Source: Rusavskia elegans (Eukaryota; Ascomycota; Lecanoromycetes; Teloschistales; Teloschistaceae). From it: 64,000 nt of DNA. The stretch's first letter is position 1; each line of letters begins with the position of its first letter. The notes below the pieces were generated by a model that was not told the origin of the DNA, ran no database searches, and was given only the letters and a program-made list of their open reading frames with translations. The DNA is taken from contig SAUG01000043.1 in NCBI GenBank assembly GCA_011316305.1, positions 62,001 through 126,000 on the forward strand. Reading direction: 5' to 3'. Shown piece by piece: positions 10,903-23,169 of this stretch. The translations under genes and the position numbers were made by a program.

Positions 10903-12357
10903 CTAATGCGTCAGCAAATACTCCACCGCCCCCTGCACGCTCCCTCCCGTCCTCCGCAATGCCTCCACGTTTCTCTCGAACTCATAAAACCCCATATCGT
11001 TCAACTGCCTCAACTGCTCCTCGTACCGCTCCTCCGGCGGGCGGTTGTCCGGTGGTGCTGGGGGTGAAGCAGCCGCTCCGAAAGGATTGGCGCCACCACC
11101 TCCCATACCGCCCGGGCCGAAAAGTGCTCCGAAAGGGTTGAAGGCACCAGGGTTTTGGTCTTGCTGCCCTTGGCCGCCGGCGCTAGGGGTACCGCCGCCG
11201 AGCATACCCATCATGTTCTGCATGAACGCCGGGTTGGAGGCCATCTGGGCGGCCATCTGTTGGAAGGGATTACTTTGTGGTTGCTGCTGGGTAGTGGAGG
11301 AAGGGTCTTGCTGGCTGTCTGGGGTTTGGCCGGTCGTTGAAGCGGTGTTGCCGGTCGGGTTGCCAGATTGTGGTTGTGGTGCGTTCGGGAAGAGAGCTGC
11401 GAAGGGGTTGCCTGCCGCGCCTCCTGCCCCGGCTGGGTTGCCAAACATACCCATGCCGAACGGGTTCATAGGGGGCTGCTGAGGTACAGCATTGGGTTGG
11501 TTTGGCGTGGCTGTCCTCTCGCCAGAAGGCTGCTCTGGCGTTTGGTCGGTAACACCGGGTGCTGGGAATGCTTGGTTCTGACCTCCTCCCATACCGCCCA
11601 TGCCTCCAAACATGCCAGGAAATTGACGCTGCATTTGAGCCATCTGGCGCAACGTTTCTGGATCGGTCATCATACGTCGAAATTGTGGGTTGTTGAGAGC
11701 TTGACGGGCACTATCACCCATTCCACGAAGCATCGGATTGCCTTCGATCATCGAGTTGACCAGATCCGGGTTGGAAAGAACTTCGTTGAGCTGGGAAGCA
11801 TATTGTGGGTTTTGGAGCATTTCAGCCATCTGCTCGGGTCCCGGCGGGGCACCCATCTAAACGTTTCGTCAGTATAGTGGCAGATTGACGCACTGCATAG
11901 GAGTTCTCACGCCACCGTCGGGTCCGAACATGCCGGCACCAGGCAACTGAGCCAGGCCGGCATATCGAGCACCGGTGAGACCGGCCAAAGGATTGTTGCC
12001 AGTGCCTGCGGCGAGGTTTGTGGGTACTCCTTGTGACGAGGGGGTGGTTGTATTGGGAGTTGATGATTGGGTTGCGGGATTCTGTCGTTGATTACTCGCG
12101 GCGCTCTTGACTAGATGAACGGTATTGCCCTCTTTGATTTTGTAGGATGCCAAGGTATCTGCATCCTTGAGCACACGGCCAGAATATATCAGTCTTTGGC
12201 GATCTGGGGGAGTATCGGCGTATTCTGAAGTCGAGAGTTTTGTTTTCAGATCCAGGACGGTGGTGGAGAGTGGGAGAGTGAGGACATATTTGGCGTCACT
12301 AGAAGACTTGATGTTGAAAGTGATGGGTGCCTCATCAGCAATGACTTCGTCCGACAT
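10903..12357 (-). CDS. dsk2: Ubiquilin-type proteasome shuttle Dsk2
   Basis: Exons 12357-11911 and 11856-10903 encode 466 aa around a 54-bp intron. Dsk2 binds ubiquitinated substrates through its C-terminal UBA domain and the proteasome through its N-terminal UBL domain, and delivers clients for degradation. Visible in order: UBL at about residues 11-85 (ITFNIKSSSDAKYVLTL ... RLIYSGRVLKD ... VHLVKS); STI1/heat-shock chaperonin-binding repeats at about 160-235 (AEMLQNPQYASQLNEVL, NPMLRGMGDSARQAL, NNPQFRRMMTDPETL); a Gly/Met/Gln/Pro-rich low-complexity middle; and UBA at about 424-466 (YEEQLRQLNDMGFYE ... GAVEYLLTH). The domain order is complete for the family. The ATG at 12357 was chosen because the UBL follows it at once; the open frame upstream lacks homology. 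Confidence 0.93.
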
Positions 12358-13184
12358 GTCCACTGATGGCACGCAGTGGCCGAGGTTGATGCCAATTTGC
12401 TTGTTTGTAGAGGATAAGGTATGGATGCGGTCTGGAAGAGGCGATGCGGGTGCACCAGGTCTCAGGTGATGGAAGCGGTACGAGATGCCTTTGGCCGGGG
12501 TAGGGAGTAGGTAGGTGGTTGGAGACGACGACAAAATGAGGCTTGAGTGGAGTTTTGTCGATGGAAGCTTGTGAAAGTGTCGCAAAAGGTCGGTACTCGG
12601 TATGGATGTTGTATGCGGTTGCTACATGCAGGATGACGTCGTCGTCGAGAAGGCCACAGTCACAGGCTGGAGTACCTTACGAGTTTTGAATTTTCAGCCT
12701 TTGAGAGCTTGTACAGTAGACAAGGGTCATCTATGACGGAAGGCAGCTACGACCAGGTCCAAATACGCTGCGATGATTTTGGAGCACGTCGCGCATGGAG
12801 CATTATTGTTATTGTTGGTCGTCATCCAAATGTGATTCTAGCACCGTCTCCTGCCTTCCATGACAGGCATGACTTGCCTCCTCATTACTTGCTTTCTGCA
12901 CCGAGTGACTCCTACTAGGACATGCGACTTTGTACTCTGTATCATCATGCTCGTAGCTCCACAGCGCGAAAGAGGTGTCGATGCAACTCAAAAGGCTGTG
13001 GCAGATTCATGGATTTGATACTCTCCTATGGATGCATAAGACTATGGCGATCCGTGGCCTCGTAACCTTGAGCTGTTGTAAAGTCACACCTTGCTGCTGC
13101 CAGAAAATCCCATCTTGATACCAATATCAATACTTTTCCCCAAAACATGCATCGTCTTTTTGCTACAGTGCATGACGAAGACCG
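12358..13184. other. Upstream region of dsk2
   Basis: About 830 bp holding the presumed dsk2 promoter and the 3' flank of the next minus-strand gene. No coding region recognised. Confidence 0.4.
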
Positions 13185-15175
13185 TCACTGAATGTTCTCC
13201 AACGTTGACAAAGGGGCGCGGGTGGTGTCTTCCTGCGCAATCGTACGAGCTGCTGCACTGCCCAAGTTATCCTTGGACACCATCTTCGATATCTTTCTGC
13301 TCGGTGACGATCCAGCTCCCTCGCACTGTTCTGAGAGAAGGTTGGCCATCGAACCAACGCTTTCTCTCTTTCTTTTGATCTCACCTGTGCCCGCAGGCAT
13401 CTCGTCGTCGTCGTTCGTCGTGCTCTTCTGCCGCCGTTTGACCGTCCCTGTTTGTCGACTCGGCGGTGCAAGTAGATCGGACTCGCTGCCCCTACCTTCC
13501 TTGCGACCTTTGACTTCACTGGCCGGGGTCCGTCTGACCCTGGAATGGCCGTGTTCCCCTTCTGCTGCCTGTGGTTCGGAAACGCTCGACTTGTCCGAGA
13601 AGCGCGATTTCATGCTGACGTCCGATATTTCCCGAGCGGATCGTGGTGGAGCTTCGCGCGTAGTCATAGATACTGAACGAGGTTGACCTGGGAATGATCC
13701 AGCTTTCAGATCCGGGCCACCCAAAGATCTGTGTGCTGTTGGTGGACTGTTCGAGGCGCTGCTGACTCGTGTTGTAGGCGGGGCCTGGGTCCCATTCGGG
13801 TTGGCTGGGCTGAGGGAAGCCATGAGCTCTTCGAATTGGCTGTCGTGCTGCAGGAAGGAACCTCCATGTGCCCCTTGCATTTCTTGGAGAGAATGATCCC
13901 GGCTGCTGCGGGGTGTGATCGAATGCGAGTAGTCCGGCATAGAGTCGTCTGAGGTGCTGACCCGTGTACCCCATTCCCTTGGTGCTTGATGTCGATGTTT
14001 GTCAATGAAAGGATCCTGCATTTGCGGATTGGGAGCCCAGCTGCAATCGTTTATCAAGACGCTTCGGCGTGCCGGAGGGGGCATCGAGGCGTTTATTAGC
14101 ATCCTCGGAGCCACCGACGCTGCCGCAGCCTCGATATGACGGCGTCGAGGCGAATGAGCATGAGCATCAACATCCATAGCTCCCTCCTTGTATGGCGAGG
14201 GAGATGCATAAAGTGGTTGGGACATATGCAACCACATGCCAGCGTTAGGCCAGGCGATTCCAGCCTCTTCCAATATGGCTAGTATCCAATGAGTCTTGGA
14301 TCCCAGGTCTTCAATGGGGATCTGGTTGATACTCACCAAGGGGTGCATGCTGGAAGGAAAATGTCACCAGGTTTTTCACCCTCCGGAATCCGGACGACGG
14401 ACCCTGGCCAGGGGCAATCCCTTCGGAGATCACCAGCTTGACCCGTCCCATATCCTCTCCAGGGCTCCACCATTCCTGCACAAGCATCTGTTGATGGAAC
14501 GGAGGGAACCGCAGACATTCTTGGTTGCCAGTCTTATCCATCTCTACCATGGAATCAGTATTCCGACCCGGCCTAGTACCGCTGGAAGCGAGGACGTACT
14601 GGAGCTTGTATCTGTTGACGATGGGGGATATTAGTATCGCCTCTGGACTTCCTGATTCTTGAAGATCTCATACCGATCACCTGAGGCCATGTAGCCTTCT
14701 TATTCAACAGAATGGTACTAGCACGTGCATCTGATCAGCGATTGTCGATTTGGGCATCGCCGGCTGAGCTTCCAGATGTCGTACCCAGCACAGATACCGT
14801 CCAGCAAGACTCGGGCTTCGAAGAACACATTGTCGTTGGGCGATGTCAAGGCTTGTGTTCCGCGGCTGGCTTCAGGCTCTTGCCAGCTGTGCAAGGATAC
14901 CCTGAAAGGGCAGCCATGCTGTAGGCTGGGAACGAAACACGTTACGATGGGTAGTTGACGTTGTGCGACGGGATTTGCGGTCAGGTTCGAAGCAGCTGGA
15001 TCGTGGGCTCCGATCGAATCTGTCGCCGACGGCAGTGTCAGTAGATCCTTCTGTAACCCGAGCAGCCGTCCAAGGTACCTGGATCGTAAGTGATATGGCA
15101 TGCGGTCCTGAACTCTTGAAGGGGTACCCGTGACTGCTCTGCGAAGACAAGAACGTCCCAATGTAGATATCTCAT
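13185..15175 (-). CDS. Conserved ascomycete protein of unknown function, six exons with a 12-nt microexon
   Basis: Exons 15175-15079, 15019-14785, 14717-14674, 14611-14600, 14543-14337 and 14278-13185 total 1689 nt, 562 aa. The N-terminal ~215 residues form a conserved fungal domain that I remember from other ascomycete proteins without a name: start MRYLHWDVLVFAEQSRVPLQ, then FRVSLHSWQEP, VFFEARVLLDGICAG, ATWPQVIDTSSKMDKTGNQE, LRFPPFHQQML, KLVISEG and NLVTFSFQHAPL, ending AGIAWPNAGMW. The rest is Ser/Pro/Arg-rich and probably disordered, with many possible phosphosites. The exon path was chosen because it restores this continuous motif; the 44-nt and 12-nt exons are both needed for VIDTSSKMDKTG. 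Donors are gtacct, gtacga, gtatga, gtacgt and gtgagt. Function and location are unknown; the tail suggests a regulatory or nuclear protein. Confidence 0.78.
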
Positions 15176-16421
15176 GGTGCCGGCCGAGATGCTTGATGGG
15201 AGAGAAAAAGCTGGGGGCGTGGTGCCGATGGTCGAATCGGGTACGGAGCGAGAGAAGTAGAGCTCTTGAAAGCATGAACTACTGAATTGAGTGAACCTTG
15301 TCTGAATAGCAAGGTTGATGGATGGGGGAAGCTATATAGCACTGAAGAGCGTCAAACTGAAGTATGGTTGCAGAAGAATGTTGTGGCATGACTGTCAGGC
15401 AGCCCCAGCATGATGCTCTCACTCACCCACTTGGCAGACGCACTTTCCGTTCTCGACAGAATGGGCTGTGTATGATCAAAAAGGGAAGTTGCGACCAGAT
15501 TTTGGCGTTGGCAACACTATCATCATACCGGACAGTTCCAAGAACTGCTCAGTGGGCTAAGTAATGCCTTGTTCAACTGGCTTCTCCGAAGGCTCAGGAA
15601 TATTTGTACACAGCTACTTAATCAACCACCAACCTTTCGACTTTGCATCCTCCATTCGACAACTGAAGAGGGAGACTTTGGCTCCCGGAATCCAAAATCT
15701 GGAATATTCCTTACCTGTTGCTCGCTGATACTCGCGAGGTCTATTGCGAAAAGACGCTGTCATAGCCTCGGTCCGCTTCGAGTCGATCGCTGATGCTTTG
15801 ATTTTGCTGTATGTACTGCTCGTTGATCTGGCTGACTGCTAATGGGGTGGTAGGGCCAGGATAATCCGATGGCAAGGCGCCGGGCAAACCTTGCGGTCCT
15901 CCCTGACTGGCCGTTAGAGGTGGATGCGCATGTGCTGCGTGCGGACTGTGAAGACAGCAGAATTAGCAACATCTCTTACGGAAAAGACAGAAATTACAAT
16001 GGCTCCAACTCGCCCTTTATACTCAAGCGTTCATCGACGGCGGAAATGACATGCAAACATTCAGAAGAACTCGGGACTCGCATGCAGTGTTACTCGCTAC
16101 TGCTAATCAGGCTGACAGCTTTCGGAAATGCGGAGTGAGCAGTCACGACTAATAAACGGAGATCAGAAGTTGAGAGATACTCATTTGCTGACAACAAATG
16201 CTGAGTAGCTACATTGGTATCAAGCATCCCGCAGTACGCTCGTAGACATCGTCCTGGAAAGGAGTGCAGCAATGAAACCAGCAAGCAATGAAAACCATCT
16301 GGCCCATGAACTTTTTGGAAGGTCCCTCCATCTAATGGCGGAAAGCTACCGGAGGAGAGATCTTCTGATTGCACGCAAGGCAGAAAGGAAATGCTGCTTG
16401 GTGACATACTCCGGTGTCCAG
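15176..16421. other. Intergenic region, nothing recognised
   Basis: About 1.25 kb between two minus-strand genes. Short frames only. It likely holds the promoter of the six-exon gene and the 3' UTR of the RRM gene. Confidence 0.4.
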
Positions 16422-17978
16422 CTATAGAGGAGGAGAAAGCATGCTTACTATGTGACTGTTAGCAGTGTCGCAAACATCAATGCCGGACGAGACGCGTACC
16501 TTGATGGGCCCGTAGTTGCCATATGGATGAGAGGGCGGCATGCCCATTGAGGGATACACAGGCGGAGGAGGTGCCGGCCGATATGGTGTTCCGGCCGGGC
16601 CAGAGTTGTTTTGACTTCGGCCCCAGCTCAATCGAACGCGAGAGTTCCCAATCGGGTATCCCTGCATCTGGTTGATGGCCATTTCCGCAGCATGGCGCTG
16701 AACAAACTGTACAAAGCCACAGCCTTTTCCGGGAGGAATCTTGACATAGGTGATTTCACCGAAGCCTTGGAAGAATGACCGAAGTTCGTCCTCGGTCACA
16801 TAGCCAGACAGGCCACCAACAAAGACCGTGGTGTTGTTTGGATCGGTGAATTGGTTCATGGGCTGAGGTTGACCGTAGTAGCCCATGGGAGGATTGCCCA
16901 TGGCATACATGCCGCCCATTTGACCCTGTCCGCCACCTTGCATGGGGCCGCCGCCCATGCCACCTGGTCCAGCGCCTCCTTGAGTTTTGTTCTTCGGTGT
17001 CGCGGTCGAGATGCGCATTGGACGATTGCCGCAGTATACTCCTTGCATCTCGGACAATGCGCGTTGCTGATCTTGTTCGTCGGAGAATCTGACGAATCCG
17101 TAGCCGCGAGACATGCCACTAATGGGGTCGGTCATGATTTTGGCCGACTTGCACGATGGGAAACGGTTTTGGAAGAGGGACACCAAAACGTATTCGTTGA
17201 CTTCTGGTCCCAGGTCGCCAACGAAAATGGAGTGTTCGGGACCACGGTCGTCGCGACTGTTGCAAGTCAAGTTAGAGAATGAAAATTATCATCAAGTCGG
17301 TACGTACTTCCGATCTGCAAGTCCACCACCCGAAGCCCAATTGAGCTTGAACGGTCGATTGGTGTTGGGAATAAGTTGCCCGTTCAGAGCCAGCGCTTTG
17401 GAAGCAGCGGCGGGGTTGGTGAAATCAATAAAGCAATAGCCAGCATTACTACTGTGATCAGTACGCATTGGTAGAAGTCTAGCAGACCTAGGCTGCGGAT
17501 TGCCATACCCAGAAAATTTGTCACGGATCATCTTGACATTGACTTGCTCTCCCATGTTATACCACACACTCCGAACAAAATTCTCATCGATCCAGGGTTC
17601 GAGCTCCCCCATCCTGAAAGCCCAGTCAGCGATTTCCTTAGGGTCGATGTTCCCTTCAGCAGAAAACCGAAATGATGGCAGTGTGGAAAAAGGGCGTCGG
17701 AGTACTAGCCCCTTTCATGTCAAGAAGACACTACGGCCGAACAGCACCGGGGAATGACCCAACACATACCATAACGTTGTCTTGGCATCGGTACCTTGAG
17801 GCTGGCCACCGGCAGAGCCAGGATCGCCGCCATTTCCGCCCTGAAATTGCCCTTGGCTATTGTCTGGCATCTGACCACTCATGGCAGGGTCCTGCTGAGG
17901 AGGAGCACCGGCTCCGGCACCGCCAGCACCTTGCCCGTCGAACTGGTTTGAGAAGGTGTCATAATTTGGTGTCGTCAT
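16422..17978 (-). CDS. Three-RRM RNA-binding protein, Nam8/Csx1/TIA-1-like
   Basis: Exons 17978-17770, 17613-17509, 17451-17308 and 17256-16422. The protein has a Gln/Gly/Pro-rich start (MTTPNYDTFSNQF), RRM1 at about 71-150 (LWMGELEPWIDENFV, GYCFIDF), RRM2 at about 160-235 (IFVGDLG, RGYGFVRF), a Gly/Met-rich linker, and RRM3 at about 293-365 (VFVGGLSG, GCGFVQF), then a Pro-rich tail. This layout matches the Nam8/Ngr1/Csx1 and TIA-1 group that binds U-rich RNA in splicing or mRNA stability; which role applies here cannot be told. The 57-bp intron at 17452-17508 is a multiple of three with no stop. A further 52-bp intron at 16448-16499 may be spliced, moving the stop to 16445 and giving 405 instead of 430 aa. 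Confidence 0.88.
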
Positions 17979-20002
17979 GTTGACGACTTGTTTCCCGAAT
18001 CCGAGATGGCTTCGAGAGAAGGTAGAAGAAGAGTCTGGGATTGATGGCTAATGACCAAAGGTGAAACTAGAATTCCAGCATTAGCACCTGTGGGCTTGGT
18101 CACGGGTCCGAAACCTACTGTGCAGTCCGCCCACTATTGCATATAAAGCAGAAGGATGTCGCTGAATTCCAACGCTGGACTGCTAAATGCAACCGAAAAG
18201 TTGACGCGTTGAGGAGCGGAAAAGGTAGGAGAAGACGAAGTCCGCTGAGATCCAAGTTCAACCTTATATCTGGTGCGAAATTCCAATAGATAGGCCCAAG
18301 AACACCGGCTAATAGGTTGCAAATGACACCGCTTGATCGTGCAAGAGACCGGCACGCATTCGACGACAGCAAAGAAGGAGTGTTGACGCTGACAGAGAAG
18401 AGGATGTTGTACCGAAACTGTCGAGGGAAGATTCAGGCTTGCGAACCTGGAGTTGGCTAGGGTTAGTGACGTCAATGAAGAGTCAGAGCAGCACAGTGAA
18501 GAGGTCAATGAACAGCATGTATTGATACAGGGATTGTGATGTGAAGACAGCAACAATCATGAGAAGGACATGACAATTGCCGTCAAGAGGTAAGGTCCAA
18601 CTTCACTGCTGCGTGATATCATGCTCGTGGAAATGAACATGGTCGGTGTAGCAGCTGATGCTTTTCATGTAGCCCAATTCCCCGGAGTTCTCTCCAGAAG
18701 ATGGGAGCGCGTGGGGACGCAATTGTTGAGGCGATAAGGCTATGTGGGGAAAGAGAAGATGATGCATGTGGGACTCACCGGATGCTGCAATGGCGACAAA
18801 GTTGATGATGCTGCAAGTCAATCCCCGGAAATCAAGAACACCCGCGACGCAGAAGACACGCAAGAATCCACAGGAAAGATGCTGCTTGAGGATGAGTCGT
18901 CGTGGTCGGGAAGAGAAGGATGAGAAAAGTTTGGTCAGAAGTGAATGATGAGTGGGTGGAAGTGGAGGGGCCGCTAGACATGAAAGCGGTTTAGGCCCGT
19001 ACTTAATCGTGTCATTCGCAAGAGAGGGCCACCAGGGCTAAAAGCTTCGACTGTCCGGCTCTACCTCAGGATCAGTCCAACATCTACCTCATATCCCTTG
19101 AGCCTCGTGTTTTCCTCTACTGCTGGCTGGACAGCTCTAAGAGAAGGTATCCATGTTTTTCGAGCTTGCCGCTCCATACATTGAGCAAACATCAAATAGT
19201 CCATCCCCTGGTTCCATTCATCATCGAATTATGCCCAGGCAGAGAGCAACAGCTGGCGTGCCTTGAGCAGGTTATCAGACTTGTACATCAGCATCATCCG
19301 AGGATCAACGGAACCCGATCATGGCCGCTAGGAATCCGATTGATCGATGCAGAAATGCCAACCGGTATTTTTGTGAGAAGCAATCACATGCAGCGTCCCT
19401 CTGCATATGCGAACATACCCATTCGACGGGACCAACAGGGAGTAGCCATCTCGAGCCACGCAAACAGTTGCTGTTCGTGGTTTCCAGACTACCACGGTGG
19501 TGACGGGTTTATCACGCGTGTGAAATCCGATAAACAGGGAGAGAATGCATGTCACAACAAGCTGCAAGTTGTGCCACGACTAAGATCTTAGGCAGATGAC
19601 GTGCATCAACTTCACATCAAGCACAGATCACGGGACTTGAGTGATGAAGCTCCAGCCAATCGTCACATCTGGCAGAGACGAAATGGTGCAGCATAATTCA
19701 TGCCTTGAAATATCCACATTATTGGATACCAAAGTGTAAGAGTACTACTGGTACTTGTCACACGTGTCGCTCCTCTTATTGTATGTGCTCCATTCCGCGA
19801 GCGCTCTGCTATCATACCAGGATACGGTACAGCAGCCGCAATATGTCCGTATATTAGAAAGTTGTGGTATCATCAAAGGAAAGACCGGACCTTCCGGATT
19901 GACCTGCGCCACCCACGCCAACGCCCCAGCGCATCCGGCAAACATTCCTGTATATGCTTCGTAACGGGTATGATCACAAATCCAATTCACTACCTTTGCA
20001 TG
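17979..20002. other. Gene-poor region upstream of the RRM gene
   Basis: About 2 kb with no supportable gene. Several frames of 60-140 codons exist but lack family motifs. It probably contains the promoter and long 5' UTR of the RRM gene and the 3' UTR of the Boi-like gene. Confidence 0.4.
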
Positions 20003-23000
20003 CTATTTCTCGGCCGCGCCAGAGGTGGCCTCGACACTGAGACTTTCGGCGCGTTTGCGCTCTGCTTCCTCTTTCGTCCCTTCCAAGCCCACCCCTTGGA
20101 TGTTCAATCCCGTCTCGTCGCTTTTCGGACCTGCCTCGACACCTGCCACCTTCTCGTCGAGGTTCATGAGCGCCGGAGGCCGATGCCTTAACATCCGCGC
20201 TTTGGCAAGGCTGATGGTCTTTTGCTGGTACGTCGTGGTAATGGGCTGCGTGTCATCCCTGTCAATGGTCGCCTTCATTAGCGCTGCCATCCAGAGCCGC
20301 CCCTGAACCACATTCTCGACGGCAAAGTAATGAATCGTGGGTTTGGTGAAGTTGACTGCGCGCGATAGCCCGCTGCGGGGTGGCATCAGCTTGAAGATGA
20401 ACACCCCCTCGACCTTGTCTTTGCCTAGCGTCGTCTCGATTTGCGCAGCCGCTTCTTGGGACGCTACCGTCAAGGCGTGGGCGTTGTGTGGCGATACCGG
20501 AGAAGACTTGGCCCCCGTGACAGTCGCATGAAAGCCGGTGAAGATATCTTTGTCTGCGGGCAGAACACGATGCGAGGAAATATCAATTAGACCCTTCTCC
20601 TGCGTGTCGTTTTCGGAGTAGAAATACGACAGCCGACGTCCACGAAGTACAAAAAGTCGGGGCTTCCACGTTGTCATGAGGTTGGACGATTTCTTTTTCA
20701 TCCACCCGCTGTAGTCACAATTTACCATTTGTTCCTGCGGAGACTTCTGTTCCAGGCCCCGCATGTACGCACTTGTGTCCTTTTTCTTCTTTTGTCGTAT
20801 GGTACCGATTGTGGGAGCCTGCGCGGTCGAGGCTCCCGCCGTCCCTTTCGATGACGCATCCGTGCTTTCACGGTCCAAGCCTTCTGAGGCCCGAGAAGGT
20901 GTAGTCGAGCCAGTCCGCGCGGGAGAGTTGGTGCTCGAGTCCTTCGCCATGGAGGCGTTGGATACAGGTGATGATATCAAAGCTTTTTCGTTGCCAGTGA
21001 CAGCGTCTGAAATAGCTCTGAGCCCCATGCGTGGCTTGGCACCCGACTGGGGACTTGGTGTGTAAGAGCTAGGTGAGCCTGCGGAGGACAATTCAGCGGG
21101 AGGTTTGGGGGACAACGGCTTCGATGTTGATGTCACGACGCTCATTCGAGGCTTCTCGTCATACTCCAGCTTTGTGACGGTGGGAGAAGTCAGGGTGTTC
21201 AGCATTGGTGATGTTTTGACCATCTCGTTGGCGCTCGAATTTCGGAAACGGTTCTTGATGCTATTGCCATGATACATCCTTGAGGCTGGAGACGCCATCG
21301 CGGAGACGGTGTCACGTATTGAATCAACGCTGCCAAAGCGGGACTGACGCTTGGATCCGACTTGACTTGCACGCTGGGAATCCTCGAGGTGACTGTTGTT
21401 CCGCGAATGGCTGGCACTGACGACATCTCGCTTTTTCAGCACGTTGCGTGATCTCTTGCTCTCTGCTTCGCTCCCCGAAACGTATCCCCGATCAACCCAA
21501 GTACTACTCGATGAGTCCTTCGCAGAGGGGCCGAAGGTATTGTAATCGGTGCTCATACTGATGGCGGACGCAGGTCGGGCTGAACCTGTCCGTGCTAGGG
21601 TGCCCATGGTCCAATTCCGATCTAAAGATGGTGTCTTCTTGTGGGGAGAAGTAGCACTTCTCTGGGGCGACATTGGTCCATTCGCACCAGTGGGATAATC
21701 TGGAGTTGGAGGCGTAACAAGGTCGACCGCAGACTGACGCCGAGAATGATTAAGGTCTCGTATCGATGCAGCCGATGGCCTGCCTGGGCTATCTGGTGCA
21801 GTCTTGCCTGGAAAAGAATGTTGCGATACTCTGGAGTCACCACGATGATGTCCATATACCAGTTGGGGCGGAGTGGTGACCTGGCCGTTGTGGGAGGGCT
21901 GGCGAGAGTGCGTACTTCGTGAAGCAGGTCGGTCCGTGTGATTCTGTACTGGAAGTGGTGACGCATTCATAGAATTTCGGCTTCGGACTGGCTCCAGATC
22001 GGTCATAAAGCTGTCAGAGGCAAACCCGGCCGAAGCTTTTTCGGCGACAGTCTCCTGGCCACGGACATCATCCTGCAGTGCCTTTATCTTGTGCCACGTG
22101 CGCAATCTTCGGCCGACTACACCAAGATCGAGAGCAGGCATGAACAATGTTTCCTGGTCCATCTGGAACAAAACCTCTCCGGTGATCTCCTGTTGTTTGA
22201 AGAACTCGCAATGTCGACTTTCCACACCTAACGCACGTAGATTCTCAGCTACCTGAACGGGTGACCACGCCAAAACCTGCCTGCGGCTGTGCAGGTTGCG
22301 TTCTTCTTCATCTGTTTCATTTCCGACTATGTACGACAATCGTTGGTCGATGTGGCTGCTGTATTCGCTGCCAGAATCATTCGTTCCTCTGCGCTCACCT
22401 GCGCGCAGACTCGAGCCTGGGGTATTCATATCTGTTATGTGTTCGTCTATGACACTGAGTGTTTCGTTCATCACCGGACTGTCCTCGCCTTGGCCGCGAT
22501 TGTTGGCCAAGGCTTTGCCTATGCTGCGTTGGTTCGGGGGCGAAGCCGCGGTATTCGCTGACGGACCACTATTTACAGGGACGTTGACGTACTTTTGGGA
22601 AGGCGGAGTCGTGTTCAGTGGGGGTGGAGTTGGGCTTATTGATCCATTGTCAAAGTGACGTATTGCTTGACCAACGGTGCCTTGTGATGGGGCACACGAT
22701 GCATGTTTCTGACTGATAGATCCCATAAGATTTCCTAATTGTGCATTCATCGTGGCTTCAGCGGTAGCGTCTGCTGAGGAAGAGAAGGCGGTAGCAAAGA
22801 CATTGGTGTTCTTGGGAGTCGTAGTTGTGTAGACTGTGTTGCAACATCTCAGATCAGCTCGGTTACTCGCCAACACTATTGGTGATCTTGCCTTCTGGGA
22901 ACAAGCCGGTCTTCTCATTTTGAATATGCTTGCCCAAATACCAACCGTCTCCGAAATCGTCGTCGCGCTCAATCAGCTCGATTCTTTCGCCTTTGATCAA

Positions 23001-23169
23001 GGTCAATTCGTCAGGGCTTCGGGCCTCAAAGTCATCTGTGAAATGATCCAATTAAAGTGCATCCTAGGTTGCAAGAACGACCTCAAAGGCAGGGTCACTC
23101 ACGAATCACCAGTAAGATCTCGCCTGGCAATGCTTTTTTAGGCGAGCCTCCGAATTGTCTGAAAGCCAT
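20003..23169 (-). CDS. Boi1/Boi2-like polarity scaffold (SH3-SAM-PH)
   Basis: Exons 23169-23103, 23035-22892 and 22833-20003 encode 1013 aa. Domains in order: SH3 at about 18-70 (VIHDFEARSPDELTLIKGE ... GWYLGKH ... GLFPE), SAM at about 253-325 (WSPVQVAENLRALGVE ... VGRRLRTWHKI), a long Ser/Pro-rich region, and PH at about 773-925 (GWMKKKSSNLMTTWKPRLFV ... WMAALMKATID). This order is that of yeast Boi1/Boi2 and their filamentous orthologues, which link Cdc42/Bem1 and lipids to exocytosis at growing tips. The second intron (22834-22891) starts with GC (AG|GCAAGA) and ends with AG, and is needed to continue LFPE into VYTTTTPK. The ATG at 23169 gives MAFRQFGGSPKKALPG directly before the SH3. The gene is divergent from the MIZ-finger gene. 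Confidence 0.9.

Noticed and set aside
14718..15275. Single 185-codon minus-strand frame as an independent gene
   Set aside because: Its conserved part is exon 2 of the six-exon gene; the ends are intron and upstream sequence read through.
17590..17610. tRNA-like gggttcgagctcccc on the plus strand
   Set aside because: It lies within the second exon of the RRM gene and has no other tRNA parts.
19166..19591. Plus-strand frame of about 140 codons
   Set aside because: Unusual composition, no motif and no splice or start context supporting a gene.
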